DNA from: an uncultured Bacteroidaceae bacterium
GTDB taxonomy: Bacteria > Bacteroidota > Bacteroidia > Bacteroidales > Bacteroidaceae
Direction: 5' to 3'
NCBI GenBank assembly: GCA_944321635.1
Contig: CALULY010000001.1
Location: forward strand, 1-64,000
DNA: 64,000 nucleotides
Position 1 is the stretch's first letter, and each line of letters opens with the position of its first letter. This document shows, piece after piece, positions 8,890 to 18,262 of the stretch. The notes beneath the pieces were generated by a model. It saw only the letters and a program-made list of their open reading frames with translations. It ran no database searches and was not told the DNA's origin. The position numbers and the translations under genes were made by a program.

Positions 8890-8998
8890 GGCAGCCTCTT
8901 GGAACAACGTCCCGATGCGGCTGGTGCGTGTGGCGCGGGGGAGGGGTGGTTTAACAACTTTTTACGCCACCGCACCGGCTGGATAGTGGTGCAAACGT

Positions 8999-9006
8999 TA
9001 AATTTG
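8999..9006 (+). promoter_or_regulatory. -7 motif for the acyltransferase/EttA pair
   Basis: TAAATTTG lies 25 bp before the start codon. No good -33 box is visible. Confidence 0.5.
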
Positions 9007-9031
9007 CAAACGTTTCTAAAAGGATTGCGTC

Positions 9032-9790
9032 ATGTTTTTCTACTACATCTATATGTTTTGCATCGCCGTCCCGCTTGGGATCGTGGCGACAATCATCGCG
9101 GCCATGGTGACTATCATAGGCACGTCGGTCGGCAATGCCCACTTCTGGGGCTACCATCCCGGCAAGGTGTGGTCGAGGGTCATCTGCGCCTTGTTCCTCA
9201 TCCGGGTCAAGGTCGTGGGGCGTGAAAAGACGGACAGCAAGCATTCCTATGTGTTTGTCGCCAATCACCAGGGTGCATTTGACATATTCCTGATTTATGG
9301 CTACCTGGGTCGCAACTTCAAGTGGATGATGAAGAAGAGCCTGCGCCGCATCCCCTTTGTCGGCAAGGCTTGCGAGGCGGCTGGGCACATCTTTGTTGAC
9401 AGGACGAGTGCCGGAGGGGTGCGCGGCACTATCACCAAGGCGCATGACACGCTCGTGGATGGCACTTCGCTGGTGGTCTTCCCCGAGGGATCCCGGACGT
9501 TCACGGGGCACATGGGCTACTTCAAGAAAGGGGCATTCCAGCTCGCCGACGAGTTGCGGTTGCCCGTGGTGCCGATGACGATTGACGGGTCGTTTGAGAT
9601 ATTGCCCCGTTTCAAGCGGCTGCCGCGCCCGCACCGCCTGACGCTGACCATCCATGACCCGATTGCTCCCGAGGGGGAGGGGCTGGGCGACATCAAGCGG
9701 ACGATGAAGCTGGCCTACGAAGCAATCGAGGCCGGGCTGCCTGAGGCTTATCGCGGCATGGTGAAGAATGCCGACCAGGAAATCCCTTGA
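9032..9790 (+). CDS. plsC: 1-acylglycerol-3-phosphate acyltransferase (PlsC type)
   Basis: The enzyme transfers an acyl chain to lysophosphatidic acid to make phosphatidic acid at the cytoplasmic membrane. The HX4D catalytic motif is N78-H79-Q-G-A-F-D84 and the substrate-binding motif is FPEGSRT at 150-156. A VPMTIDGS segment near residues 182-189 matches the later conserved block. An N-terminal hydrophobic helix (about residues 8-30) would anchor it. The length of 252 aa is normal for the family. EttA follows 95 bp downstream on the same strand. Other acyltransferases of this superfamily cannot be excluded. Confidence 0.88.
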   Translation: MFFYYIYMFCIAVPLGIVATIIAAMVTIIGTSVGNAHFWGYHPGKVWSRVICALFLIRVKVVGREKTDSKHSYVFVANHQGAFDIFLIYGYLGRNFKWMMKKSLRRIPFVGKACEAAGHIFVDRTSAGGVRGTITKAHDTLVDGTSLVVFPEGSRTFTGHMGYFKKGAFQLADELRLPVVPMTIDGSFEILPRFKRLPRPHRLTLTIHDPIAPEGEGLGDIKRTMKLAYEAIEAGLPEAYRGMVKNADQEIP

Positions 9791-9885
9791 CCGGACCGCA
9801 TGGTGGCAGGCTGCAACAAAGGCAGGCAAATTGCCGCGCCGCCGCGTGGGCTGGCGACGCGTGAACGATAACAACTCAAAGAATT

Positions 9886-11571
9886 ATGGCAGACGACAAG
9901 AAAGTGATTTTTTCGATGGTCGGGGTGAGCAAGTCATTCCAATCGGGCAAGCAGGTGTTGAAGGACATCTACTTGTCATTCTTTTACGGTGCGAAAATCG
10001 GCATCATCGGTCTCAACGGTTCGGGCAAATCGACCTTGCTCAAGATCATTGCAGGGCTTGACAATGCATATCAGGGCGAGGTGGTGTTTTCCCCGGGCTA
10101 TTCTGTCGGCTACCTTCCCCAGGAGCCGCAGCTTGACAAGGACAAGACAGTCAAGGAAGTTGTCATGGAGGGCGTGCAGCCCATCGTTGACCTGTTGGCA
10201 GAGTATGAGGAGATAAACAACAAATTCGGCTTGCCCGAGTACTACGAGGATGCCGACAAGATGCAGTCGCTCTTTGACCGCCAGGCAGTGTTGCAAGACC
10301 AGATCGACGCCACCGATGCATGGAACTTGGACAGCAAGCTGGAGCGTGCCATGGATGCCCTGCGTTGCCCGCCTGAAGACCAGAAGTGCGAACACCTTTC
10401 GGGTGGCGAGCGTCGCCGCGTGGCTTTGTGCCGCCTGCTGTTGCAGCAGCCGGATGTGCTCTTGCTTGACGAGCCTACCAACCACCTTGATGCCGAGTCG
10501 ATAGACTGGCTGGAGCAGCATTTGCAACAATATGCCGGGACGGTCATCTGCATCACCCATGACCGTTACTTCCTCGACCACGTGGCGGGATGGATATTGG
10601 AACTCGACCGTGGCGAGGGCATTCCATGGAAGGGCAACTATTCCTCATGGCTCGAACAGAAGACCAAACGCATGGAACAGGAGGAAAAGACAGCCAGCAA
10701 GAGGCGCAAGACGCTTGAACGTGAATTGGAGTGGGTGCGCATGGCTCCCAAAGCCCGGCAGGCGAAAGGCAAGGCAAGGCTTAACTCCTATGACAAGCTG
10801 CTGAACGAAGATGTGAAGGAAAAGGAGGAAAAGCTCGAAATCTTCATCCCCAACGGCCCGCGTCTTGGCAACAAGGTGATAGAAGCTGTCGGGGTAAGGA
10901 AAGCCTTTGGCGACAAGTTGCTCTTTGACAATCTCAACTTTTCATTGCCCCCAAATGGCATTGTCGGCGTCATTGGTCCAAACGGGGCAGGCAAGACGAC
11001 ACTCTTCAGGCTCATCATGGGGCTTGAGAAGCCTGATGCGGGCACTTTCGAGGTAGGCGAGACGGTCAAACTGGCTTACGTTGACCAGCAGCACAAGGAC
11101 ATAGACCCTGAGAAAACCGTCTACCAAGTCGTCTCAGGCGGCAACGAGCTGATGCGCATGGGGGGACGTGAAATCAATGCCCGCGCTTATTTGTCCCGCT
11201 TCAACTTCACCGGGGCAGACCAGGAGAAGAAGTGCGGGGTGCTGTCCGGCGGTGAGCGCAACCGCCTTCACCTTGCCATGGCATTAAAGGAGGAAGGCAA
11301 TGTGTTGCTCCTCGACGAGCCGACCAATGACATCGATGTCAACACGCTTCGTGCTCTTGAGGAGGGACTTGACGACTTCGCCGGGTGCGCTGTCGTCATC
11401 AGCCATGACCGTTGGTTCCTTGACCGTATCTGCACGCACATCTTGGCATTTGAGGGCGATTCCAATGTGTTCTTCTTCCAAGGCTCTTATTCGGAATATG
11501 AAGAAAACAAGATCAAACGCATGGGACGCGAAGAGCCCAAGAGGATCCGTTACCGCAAGTTGATGGACTGA
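9886..11571 (+). CDS. ettA: energy-dependent translational throttle protein EttA (ABC-F)
   Basis: Two ABC ATPase domains lie in one 561-aa chain with no membrane segment, as in ABC-F proteins that act on the ribosome. The first Walker A is GLNGSGKST (42-50) with signature LSGGERRR near 171. The second Walker A is GPNGAGKTT near 365 with signature LSGGERNR near 451. The linker between the domains is charged and helical (about 255-320), where the tRNA-interaction motif of ABC-F proteins sits. Length and overall sequence fit EttA, which gates entry into the elongation cycle according to the ATP/ADP ratio. Confidence 0.93.
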   Translation: MADDKKVIFSMVGVSKSFQSGKQVLKDIYLSFFYGAKIGIIGLNGSGKSTLLKIIAGLDNAYQGEVVFSPGYSVGYLPQEPQLDKDKTVKEVVMEGVQPIVDLLAEYEEINNKFGLPEYYEDADKMQSLFDRQAVLQDQIDATDAWNLDSKLERAMDALRCPPEDQKCEHLSGGERRRVALCRLLLQQPDVLLLDEPTNHLDAESIDWLEQHLQQYAGTVICITHDRYFLDHVAGWILELDRGEGIPWKGNYSSWLEQKTKRMEQEEKTASKRRKTLERELEWVRMAPKARQAKGKARLNSYDKLLNEDVKEKEEKLEIFIPNGPRLGNKVIEAVGVRKAFGDKLLFDNLNFSLPPNGIVGVIGPNGAGKTTLFRLIMGLEKPDAGTFEVGETVKLAYVDQQHKDIDPEKTVYQVVSGGNELMRMGGREINARAYLSRFNFTGADQEKKCGVLSGGERNRLHLAMALKEEGNVLLLDEPTNDIDVNTLRALEEGLDDFAGCAVVISHDRWFLDRICTHILAFEGDSNVFFFQGSYSEYEENKIKRMGREEPKRIRYRKLMD

Positions 11572-11603
11572 CAGCAAAAGGCGCCTATACCATATATTAT
11601 ATA

Positions 11604-11640
11604 TAGGAGTGCCTGACAAACCAAGGCACTCCTATTGTAA
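11604..11640 (+). terminator. rho-independent terminator after ettA
   Basis: An 11-bp perfect stem, TAGGAGTGCCT (11604-11614) with AGGCACTCCTA (11624-11634), has a 9-base loop. The T run after it is weak. Confidence 0.75.
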
Positions 11641-11704
11641 AAGATACCAGTTGAGACAATGTTTGCTGTGTGGTGGCGTGTGCGCCATATAATGATGTGG
11701 TGTG

Positions 11705-11735
11705 TTTGCTATTTAATGTTTTTTCCATACCTTTG
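11705..11735 (+). promoter_or_regulatory. promoter of the rpsF-rpsR-rplI operon
   Basis: A perfect -33 TTTG (11705-11708) and -7 TACCTTTG (11728-11735) are separated by 19 bp. The predicted leader to rpsF is about 28 bases. Confidence 0.85.
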
Positions 11736-11768
11736 CAGCCGATAACTTTTTAAACAACCAAAATTATT

Positions 11769-12116
11769 ATGAATCAGTACGAAACCGTTTTCATCTTAAC
11801 TCCCGTTTTGTCTGACATCCAGATGAAGGAAGCGGTAGAAAAATTCAAAGGAATCCTGCAGGAAACCGGAGCTAAGATTGTGAATGAGGAGAACTGGGGG
11901 CTGAGGAAATTGGCTTACCCAATCCAAAAGAAGTCAACCGGGTTCTATCAGCTGCTTGAGTTTGAAGCAGACCCGAGCGCGATCATCAAGCTGGAAACTG
12001 CTTACAGACGTGATGAAAGAATCTTGAGGTTCTTGACATTCAGACAAGACAAGTATGCCGCAGAATATGCAGCAAAGCGCAGGAATTTAAAATCAGCTAA
12101 AACGGAGGATAAATAA
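11769..12116 (+). CDS. rpsF: 30S ribosomal protein S6
   Basis: The start [23 protein letters not shown] and the segment [14 protein letters not shown] are hallmarks of S6, which binds the central domain of 16S rRNA together with S18. The 115-aa length is normal. It is the first gene of a three-gene ribosomal operon whose order (S6, S18, L9) is widely conserved. rpsR starts 2 bp after it ends, so the two are likely translationally coupled. Confidence 0.97.
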   Translation: MNQYETVFILTPVLSDIQMKEAVEKFKGILQETGAKIVNEENWGLRKLAYPIQKKSTGFYQLLEFEADPSAIIKLETAYRRDERILRFLTFRQDKYAAEYAAKRRNLKSAKTEDK

Positions 12117-12118
12117 TC

Positions 12119-12391
12119 ATGGCACAGCAAAATCAATCTGAAATCAGGTATCTTACTCCGCCGACGGTGGATGTCAAGAAGAAGAAATATTGCCGTTTTA
12201 AGAAGAGTGGCATCAAATACATCGATTACAAGGATCCTGAATTCTTGAAGAAGTTCCTGAACGAACAGGGCAAGATACTCCCCAGAAGAATCACTGGTAC
12301 TTCGATGAAATACCAACGTCGCGTTGCCCAAGCTGTGAAGCGTGCCCGCCACTTGGCTCTTCTGCCTTATGTAGCTGATATGTTGAAATAA
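12119..12391 (+). CDS. rpsR: 30S ribosomal protein S18
   Basis: The protein has 90 aa and is basic. The characteristic segment is [18 protein letters not shown], followed by [12 protein letters not shown], which contacts 16S rRNA and the S6 partner. The conserved tail runs [18 protein letters not shown]. It sits between rpsF and rplI in the conserved order. Confidence 0.97.
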   Translation: MAQQNQSEIRYLTPPTVDVKKKKYCRFKKSGIKYIDYKDPEFLKKFLNEQGKILPRRITGTSMKYQRRVAQAVKRARHLALLPYVADMLK

Positions 12392-12408
12392 AAAGAGGGA
12401 GGATCAAT

Positions 12409-12855
12409 ATGGAAATCATACTTAAAGAAGACATAGCAAGCTTGGGTTTCAAAAATGACATTGTAAGTGTCAAGCCAGGTTATGGCAGGAATTATCTGAT
12501 ACCTTCAGGCAAGGCGATTTTGGCAACCCCGTCAGCGAAGAAGATGCTTGCGGAAGAGTTGAGGCAAAGAGCGCACAAACTTGAGAAAATCAAGAATGAA
12601 GCTCTTGAACTGGCTAAGAAACTTGAAGGAGTCACTCTCACAATTGCGACTAAAGTTAGCTCGACTGGGACAATCTTCGGCTCTGTGAACAACATCCAGA
12701 TAGCTGAGAAGTTGGCTGAAAAAGGATTTGAAGTTGACCGCAAGGCGATTGTTGTCAAAGACACCGTTAAGGAAGTCGGCAACTATGTGGCCACGGTAAG
12801 GCTGCACAAGGAAGTGTCGGTTGAGATTCCTTTTGAAGTAGTAAGCGAGGAGTAA
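12409..12855 (+). CDS. rplI: 50S ribosomal protein L9
   Basis: The start MEIILKEDIASLGFKNDIVSV is followed by the conserved VKPGYGRNYLIP, the N-terminal rRNA-binding domain of L9. A long charged helix (about residues 45-75) links it to the C-terminal domain, the two-lobed shape of L9. The 148-aa length is normal. It ends the ribosomal operon and a terminator follows within 25 bp. Confidence 0.97.
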   Translation: MEIILKEDIASLGFKNDIVSVKPGYGRNYLIPSGKAILATPSAKKMLAEELRQRAHKLEKIKNEALELAKKLEGVTLTIATKVSSTGTIFGSVNNIQIAEKLAEKGFEVDRKAIVVKDTVKEVGNYVATVRLHKEVSVEIPFEVVSEE

Positions 12856-12876
12856 ATACTTAATTGAATAATGGAT

Positions 12877-12918
12877 AAAGACAAGGCTATTGCCAAGGGT
12901 GATGGTCTTGTCTTTTTT
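12877..12918 (+). terminator. rho-independent terminator after rplI
   Basis: The stem AAAGACAAG (12877-12885) pairs with CTTGTCTTT (12907-12915) and runs into a T-rich end. The loop contains a further short GGC/GCC pair. Confidence 0.8.
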
Positions 12919-12941
12919 AATACTGCTAAAACCAGAATAGG

Positions 12942-13694
12942 ATGTTATTCACTGTCATCACTATCAACCTTAATAATGCCGACGGACTGAGAAGTACGAT
13001 TGAGAGCGTATTGGCGCAGGAACGTTCCCTTTTCGAGTATATAGTCATAGACGGCGCATCGACGGATGGAAGCATCGATGTCGCGAAAAGCTATGGAGAC
13101 AAGATAGATTGTCTGATTTCGGAGCCGGACAATGGGATATACAATGCGATGAATAAGGGCATAGCTTTGGCAAAGGGGGAGTATGTGATATTCATGAATT
13201 CTGGGGATAAGTTTGCATCATCCGATGTGTTACACGAGGTTTCTCAATCTAATATGGATGCTGATGTAATTATAGGTGCAACAAAGCAAAAAAAACGAAT
13301 AGGGTATTTAGTTGAAAAGCCCGCTAGAATTACTGCTTATTCCTTGTTGTATCGTTTTTATGGTCATCAATCTACATTTACAAAAACTGAGGTCTTGAGG
13401 GAACTTGGTGGATATGATGAGGATTTGAAAATAGCAGCAGATGTTTGCTTTTTGCTTAAAGCCTTAATTAAGTATAATAAAACTCCAAAGACAATCGATC
13501 TCTGTGTGTCTGATTACGCGAAAGGAGGGGTGAGCGAAACGAGCTTCAGAGCCGGTAGATTGGAGTTTTATGGATATTTCAAAAAAAATTTCCCTAACAT
13601 CTATCAAGACTACGTCTGGGCCCACAAATGGTTGCGCTTCCTGCCATCAAATGTGCTTAGAGTGATCAAATTACGTTTGGCATCTTTTCTTTGA
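12942..13694 (+). CDS. glycosyltransferase family 2
   Basis: This is a GT-A fold sugar transferase. It opens with FTVITINLNNADGLRSTIESV, then VIDGASTDGS (about 36-45) and DNGIYNAMNKG, the nucleotide-sugar region that recurs in WcaA-like enzymes. FMNSGDKF (about 85-92) replaces the usual DxD-type metal motif. The sugar and acceptor cannot be read from sequence. It is the first gene of the polysaccharide locus, with a 108-bp AT-rich gap and a -7 motif before the next gene. Base composition is clearly more AT-rich than the ribosomal genes upstream, consistent with transfer. Confidence 0.9.
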   Translation: MLFTVITINLNNADGLRSTIESVLAQERSLFEYIVIDGASTDGSIDVAKSYGDKIDCLISEPDNGIYNAMNKGIALAKGEYVIFMNSGDKFASSDVLHEVSQSNMDADVIIGATKQKKRIGYLVEKPARITAYSLLYRFYGHQSTFTKTEVLRELGGYDEDLKIAADVCFLLKALIKYNKTPKTIDLCVSDYAKGGVSETSFRAGRLEFYGYFKKNFPNIYQDYVWAHKWLRFLPSNVLRVIKLRLASFL

Positions 13695-13775
13695 TTGAAA
13701 TTACTAATAATGCAATAAAGGATATAGTATTGGCGTTTAGGAAATAGGGTAATCGATTTACATATCTTAGAACAT

Positions 13776-13783
13776 TAACTTTG
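13776..13783 (+). promoter_or_regulatory. -7 motif ahead of the Wza-like gene
   Basis: TAACTTTG lies 20 bp before the wza-like start. It may drive the export genes separately from the GT2 gene. No -33 match was found. Confidence 0.5.
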
Positions 13784-13802
13784 AAAAGTATAAGGTTTAG
13801 TA

Positions 13803-14615
13803 ATGAGACAAAATAAGTTAATCTTACTTCTGGTTTTGCCAATGTTTCTTTTGTTGGCATCATGCAAATCGTCGAGGAATGTGGTTTCATATTTCCAAGA
13901 CATGACGGTTGACAACAATGTCCTTGAAGGTGTAGAAAGCAATTATGAGGTCAAAATCACGAGCGATGATCTGCTTGCTATCTCGGTTTCGAGCATTGAC
14001 CCGAACGCCATAGCCATATTCAATCTGCCGGCGACAACTTACCTGCAACCTGGAGTTGATGAGATTTATTCTACACCTGTGTTGCAGTCTTATCTGGTGG
14101 ATTCGGAAGGCTACATTGACTTCCCAGTCTTGGGACGTCTCCATGTGGCTGGGCTGACAAGACATGAGTTGGCAGAGTTCTTGAAAGAGAAGATTTCCAA
14201 ATATGCCAAGGAACCATTGGTGACTGTCAACATAATGAACTTTAAGGTCTCAGTGCTAGGCGAAGTGAATAAACCCGGGACGATTACCATAACCAATGAA
14301 AGAATGTCCATACTTGATGCGTTGAGCATGGCAGGCGACCTGACCATAAACGGAATGAGAAACCGTGTGACACTTTATCGTGATGAGAATGGCAAAAAGA
14401 CCTATCATGTCTTTGATCTAACGTCGTCAGATGTATTCAAGTCTCCATATTTTTATTTGAAACAAAATGATGTGATATATGTAGAACCCAACAAAGCGAG
14501 GCGCAGTAATGCAGAATACAGCCAGGCGGCGCAGTTCAACGTTTCTGTTGCTTCCACAGTGATAAGTGTCGTTTCTGTGATATCCTCTTTGTGTATCGCC
14601 CTCTTTGTAAAGTAA
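13803..14615 (+). CDS. Wza-like polysaccharide export lipoprotein
   Basis: A signal peptide with lipobox LLASC (Cys21) anchors it to the outer membrane. Residues about 45-140 form the polysaccharide export domain (ITSDDLLAISVSS, then GYIDFPVLGRLHVAG), followed by an SLBB-type domain (VSVLGEVNKPGTITI). A hydrophobic C-terminal helix (residues about 248-268) could form the outer-membrane pore as in Wza. The family forms the channel for capsule or exopolysaccharide. The Wzc-like gene starts 7 bp after the stop, so the pair is an export unit. Confidence 0.92.
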   Translation: MRQNKLILLLVLPMFLLLASCKSSRNVVSYFQDMTVDNNVLEGVESNYEVKITSDDLLAISVSSIDPNAIAIFNLPATTYLQPGVDEIYSTPVLQSYLVDSEGYIDFPVLGRLHVAGLTRHELAEFLKEKISKYAKEPLVTVNIMNFKVSVLGEVNKPGTITITNERMSILDALSMAGDLTINGMRNRVTLYRDENGKKTYHVFDLTSSDVFKSPYFYLKQNDVIYVEPNKARRSNAEYSQAAQFNVSVASTVISVVSVISSLCIALFVK

Positions 14616-14622
14616 TAAAGCA

Positions 14623-16893
14623 ATGAATTCTTATAAGCAATCCGGATTAGTGTCTTTGTTGACAGATTACATTAAGAACTGGAAACTATTTGCTCTTTCT
14701 CTTGTCCTTTGCATAGGATTAGCTGGCTTGTACCTGATGTTGAAAAACCCAGAGTATAAGGTAAATGCCAATGTTCTGATAAAGGAGGACTCAAAATCCG
14801 GAGGTTTGGCTTCAGCAATGATGAAGTCAGTCCCGTTTGGTGATGTCTTGAGTGTAGGTGGCAGTGTTGTAGATGATGAAATTGAGGTTATTAGTTCATA
14901 TTCGATCTTACGTGGTGTAGTAAAAGACTTAGGACTGAATGCTAACTGCTCAAAAGGCTTTCTGAAAAAGAAGAACTATTACAAGGACTCTCCGTTGACC
15001 GTCACTCCTAAAGTGGCTGGCATGGCGGACACTTTACGCTATGCCATAGAGATGGAGGTCTCTATAGACAAAGAAGGTGTTGTAAATATAGAAGCCTACA
15101 GCATGGATGAACCCGTGGGTGAAGCAAAATCCGTTTTCCCAGTCAACTTGACAACGATTTTCGGTGATTTCATTATTGACAAGACTTCTTATTATGACCC
15201 AGGCAAGACCAAAAAATATAAATTGGTTTATGGCGGTTATGGGAGCGCAACAGAAAGCTTGATGAGCAGAGTAGACATATCGGTCGCCAGCAAGAAGGCA
15301 AATGTCATCAATCTCACAATGGAAGATGAGATACCAGAAAGAGGAAAAGACATACTTAATGCCATAATAAGCCATTACAACGCCTATGGCATCGATGAAA
15401 AAAACCTTGTCTCTGAGCGTACCGCTGTTTTCCTGCAACAACGCATAGACATTATGGAAAAAGACTTGAATGCCATAGAAAAAGCAGTGGAAAAGTATAA
15501 GGAGGATAATCAACTGACTGACATCGAATCAGAAGCCAAAATCATACTTGACCGCAGCAGCGACTTTAAAGAGCGCCTTATCAGTGCTGAGACACAATTC
15601 TCAGTGATATCAATCATCGAAGATTTCCTTAAAGCACCAGAAAACAAATATGCGGTAGTCCCGATGAGCCTTGGCATCGAGGAAGAGTCGGCTGTCGAGT
15701 CATTGCTTGCTTATAATGATCTGTTGATGGAACGTCTAAAGCTGCTCCGATCCACAAAGCCAGGCAACCCGATGATTGAATCAATGAATGAGCAGGTTGA
15801 TGCAACGAGGCAGAGTGTTCTTATGACTATCCAGAGCATCAAACGAGGAATAGAGTATGCCCGCGACGATTTGCGCGACCAGGAAAAGTATTTCATGGAC
15901 CGAATCAAGGGTATGCCAAAACAAGAGAGGGAATACATAGAAATCAAAAGGCAGCAGGAAATTAAACAAGCCCTCTATCTATATTTGCTCCAACAGCAAG
16001 AGGACAATGCGTTGAAGCTTGCGATGGAAAATCCCAAAGCCCAGATAATCGACAATGCTTATGTGAAAACACGCCCTGTCAAGCCGATGAAGATGCTTGT
16101 TGCTGCAGCAGCCTTGTTGTTTGCTGTCATCATGCCAGTGTTCTATCTTTATGCTAAGAAGATGTTAGTGCGCAAATTCCAAAATGCGCAAGAGTTGCGT
16201 TCTGCTACGTCATTGGTATTCTCTGGCAATGTCCATCATTCGGACAAGGATTTCCTTTTTAGCAGTGGTGATGGTGAAGTGGAAGAGGATATTAGGACTT
16301 TCCGTTCCGTCATATACCGAGCTTTGGACAATGATGTTGAACATAAGGCCGTAGTAGTGTCTTCGGTAATGAAAGGTGAAGGCAAGACCTTCGTAGCGCT
16401 GAACCTCGCATTGTCTATGGCTCTGCTTGACAAGAAGATCCTGCTCATAGATGCCAATTTGCGTAACTCTTCTTTGAGTTCCATGCCTTTGTCATCAGAA
16501 ACACAGTTGTCTGATGGCTTGGCCCAAATCGTGCAAGGTAATGTTGATTGGCGTATGGTCGTGAGGCAATCATCATCTGCCTCCAACTTGCATATCATGC
16601 CGGCAGGTGTCGTGCAGTCAAATGCTTCTGAGTTGTTGCTTAATGCCAAATTCCATGCATTGTTGGATGAATTAAAGGCAGCCTATGATTTCATAGTCAT
16701 CGACGCGGCCAATCTATATGACTACTCAGACACGATGCCACTGTTTGCATTGTCTGACATGGCAATCCTTGTCACGAGAGCTAATCACAGTGACAAAGCT
16801 TCGTTGGAGTATGTTGAGACATTGGTGGAGCAACGTGTCATTTCCAATTATGTATATGTGGTGAATGATGTGAAGTCAGAGGCAAAGCACTAA
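14623..16893 (+). CDS. Wzc-like polysaccharide co-polymerase with degenerate BY-kinase domain
   Basis: The N-terminal Wzz domain has two membrane segments (about residues 23-41 and 486-506) around a long periplasmic coiled-coil region. The cytoplasmic BY-kinase-like domain follows. Its Walker A is intact (GEGKT, 585-589), but the A' motif reads LLIDANLR with Asn612 where the family has a second Asp, and Walker B reads FIVIDAAN (Asp694) instead of the usual DxPP. The chain ends in VKSEAKH with no tyrosine cluster. The protein probably controls chain length and export with Wza. Tyrosine kinase activity is doubtful. Confidence 0.9.
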   Translation: MNSYKQSGLVSLLTDYIKNWKLFALSLVLCIGLAGLYLMLKNPEYKVNANVLIKEDSKSGGLASAMMKSVPFGDVLSVGGSVVDDEIEVISSYSILRGVVKDLGLNANCSKGFLKKKNYYKDSPLTVTPKVAGMADTLRYAIEMEVSIDKEGVVNIEAYSMDEPVGEAKSVFPVNLTTIFGDFIIDKTSYYDPGKTKKYKLVYGGYGSATESLMSRVDISVASKKANVINLTMEDEIPERGKDILNAIISHYNAYGIDEKNLVSERTAVFLQQRIDIMEKDLNAIEKAVEKYKEDNQLTDIESEAKIILDRSSDFKERLISAETQFSVISIIEDFLKAPENKYAVVPMSLGIEEESAVESLLAYNDLLMERLKLLRSTKPGNPMIESMNEQVDATRQSVLMTIQSIKRGIEYARDDLRDQEKYFMDRIKGMPKQEREYIEIKRQQEIKQALYLYLLQQQEDNALKLAMENPKAQIIDNAYVKTRPVKPMKMLVAAAALLFAVIMPVFYLYAKKMLVRKFQNAQELRSATSLVFSGNVHHSDKDFLFSSGDGEVEEDIRTFRSVIYRALDNDVEHKAVVVSSVMKGEGKTFVALNLALSMALLDKKILLIDANLRNSSLSSMPLSSETQLSDGLAQIVQGNVDWRMVVRQSSSASNLHIMPAGVVQSNASELLLNAKFHALLDELKAAYDFIVIDAANLYDYSDTMPLFALSDMAILVTRANHSDKASLEYVETLVEQRVISNYVYVVNDVKSEAKH

Positions 16894-16894
16894 G

Positions 16895-18262
16895 ATGTCT
16901 TGTTTCTCGTCGCTATACTCGAAACTGTTTGGCCAATCCGCATCACGGTCTGCCCGCCTTAAACAGAATGTGGCAGTCTCGTTGTTGGTCAAGGTCGGGA
17001 GCATAGTATGCTCTTTGGTCATGGTTCCTGTGGCGATAGATTTTGTCAACGACGTGCAGTATGGCATCTGGTTGACCATAAGTTCTATTGTCGCTTGGAT
17101 GAGTTTTTTCGACATAGGATTCACGAATGGGCTGAGGAACAAACTGGCAGAAGCGTTTGCTTTTAAGGACAATGCGCTGGCAAAAGTTTATGTTAGTACC
17201 ACATACTTTATATTGTCGGTTATATTCTTTTTCTTGGCACTCCTGCTCTTGCTGCTTGTGCAGCTGTTGGACATCTCTTCTTTGCTTAACATATCGGGTT
17301 CCTATGAAACCGAATTGAAGGTCTCGCTCAGCGTTCTCATCGTTTATTTCTGTATAACGTTTGTTTTGAGGATACTAAGCGTAGTCCTTATTGCGGATCA
17401 GCGACCTGCTTATTCTTCGTTCATCGATTTTGTCGGGCAGCTGTTATCTCTGGCGGCGATATTGATTTTCCGCAATTACGTGGATGGTTCGTTGACCATA
17501 CTTTCCTATTGCTTGTGTATTCCGCCTTTGCTCGTGTGGGTGTTCTTCACTTTTTATTGTTACAGTGGCAAGCGTTATCGTTGTTGTTCCCCATCGGTGA
17601 AACATATAAGGATGGAGTATTCTTCGCGCTTGCTGGCCCTCGGCCTTAAGTTTTTTGTCATACAGATTGCAGCCCTCATCCAGTTCCAGACAGCCAACAT
17701 TCTCATTGCCCGCCTTTATTCGATGGGGGAAGTCACGCAGTACAACATTGCCTACAAGTACTTCAATGTGCTCTATATGTTCTTTATGATTCTCCTCCAG
17801 CCGTTTTGGTCAGCCGTCACAGACGCGTATGCCAAAGGCGACTATGATTGGATCAAATCAATGGTGAGGAAGTATCTTAAGGTTGTGGCCTTGATAGCGG
17901 TTGGGGGATTGCTCATGCTTGTCCTTTCCGACTTTGTATACAAGGTTTGGATAGGCGGGGCGGTACAAATCCCGTTCAGCCTTTCCACATGGATGATGGT
18001 CTATTTTGTCACGACCATTTTCGGGGCGGTCTTCGTCTACTTTGTCAATGGCATCGGTGCGTTGAGGATTCAATACTATTCGAGCCTTGTCTCGCCGCTG
18101 TTGTTTTTCGCCTTGGTGATGCTCATGTGCAAGTGGGGCGGCATGGGGATGTATGCTATCTTGATCGCGTCGGTCGTTGCAAACTTCAATGGATTGTTGC
18201 TTGCGCCGATGCAGTACTATAAAATCTTGATAAAGCGAAGGGAAGGGATATGGAGTATGTAG
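16895..18262 (+). CDS. Wzx-type polysaccharide flippase
   Basis: This 455-aa protein is very hydrophobic, with about 12 predicted membrane segments, as in the MOP/PST flippases that move undecaprenyl-linked repeat units across the inner membrane. The early segment SLLVKVGSIVCSLVMVPVAIDFV, followed by YGIWLTISSIVAWMSFFDIG, is characteristic of the family. It starts 1 bp after the Wzc-like gene and overlaps the Wzy-like gene by 13 bp, so the genes are tightly coupled. Confidence 0.9.
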   Translation: MSCFSSLYSKLFGQSASRSARLKQNVAVSLLVKVGSIVCSLVMVPVAIDFVNDVQYGIWLTISSIVAWMSFFDIGFTNGLRNKLAEAFAFKDNALAKVYVSTTYFILSVIFFFLALLLLLLVQLLDISSLLNISGSYETELKVSLSVLIVYFCITFVLRILSVVLIADQRPAYSSFIDFVGQLLSLAAILIFRNYVDGSLTILSYCLCIPPLLVWVFFTFYCYSGKRYRCCSPSVKHIRMEYSSRLLALGLKFFVIQIAALIQFQTANILIARLYSMGEVTQYNIAYKYFNVLYMFFMILLQPFWSAVTDAYAKGDYDWIKSMVRKYLKVVALIAVGGLLMLVLSDFVYKVWIGGAVQIPFSLSTWMMVYFVTTIFGAVFVYFVNGIGALRIQYYSSLVSPLLFFALVMLMCKWGGMGMYAILIASVVANFNGLLLAPMQYYKILIKRREGIWSM

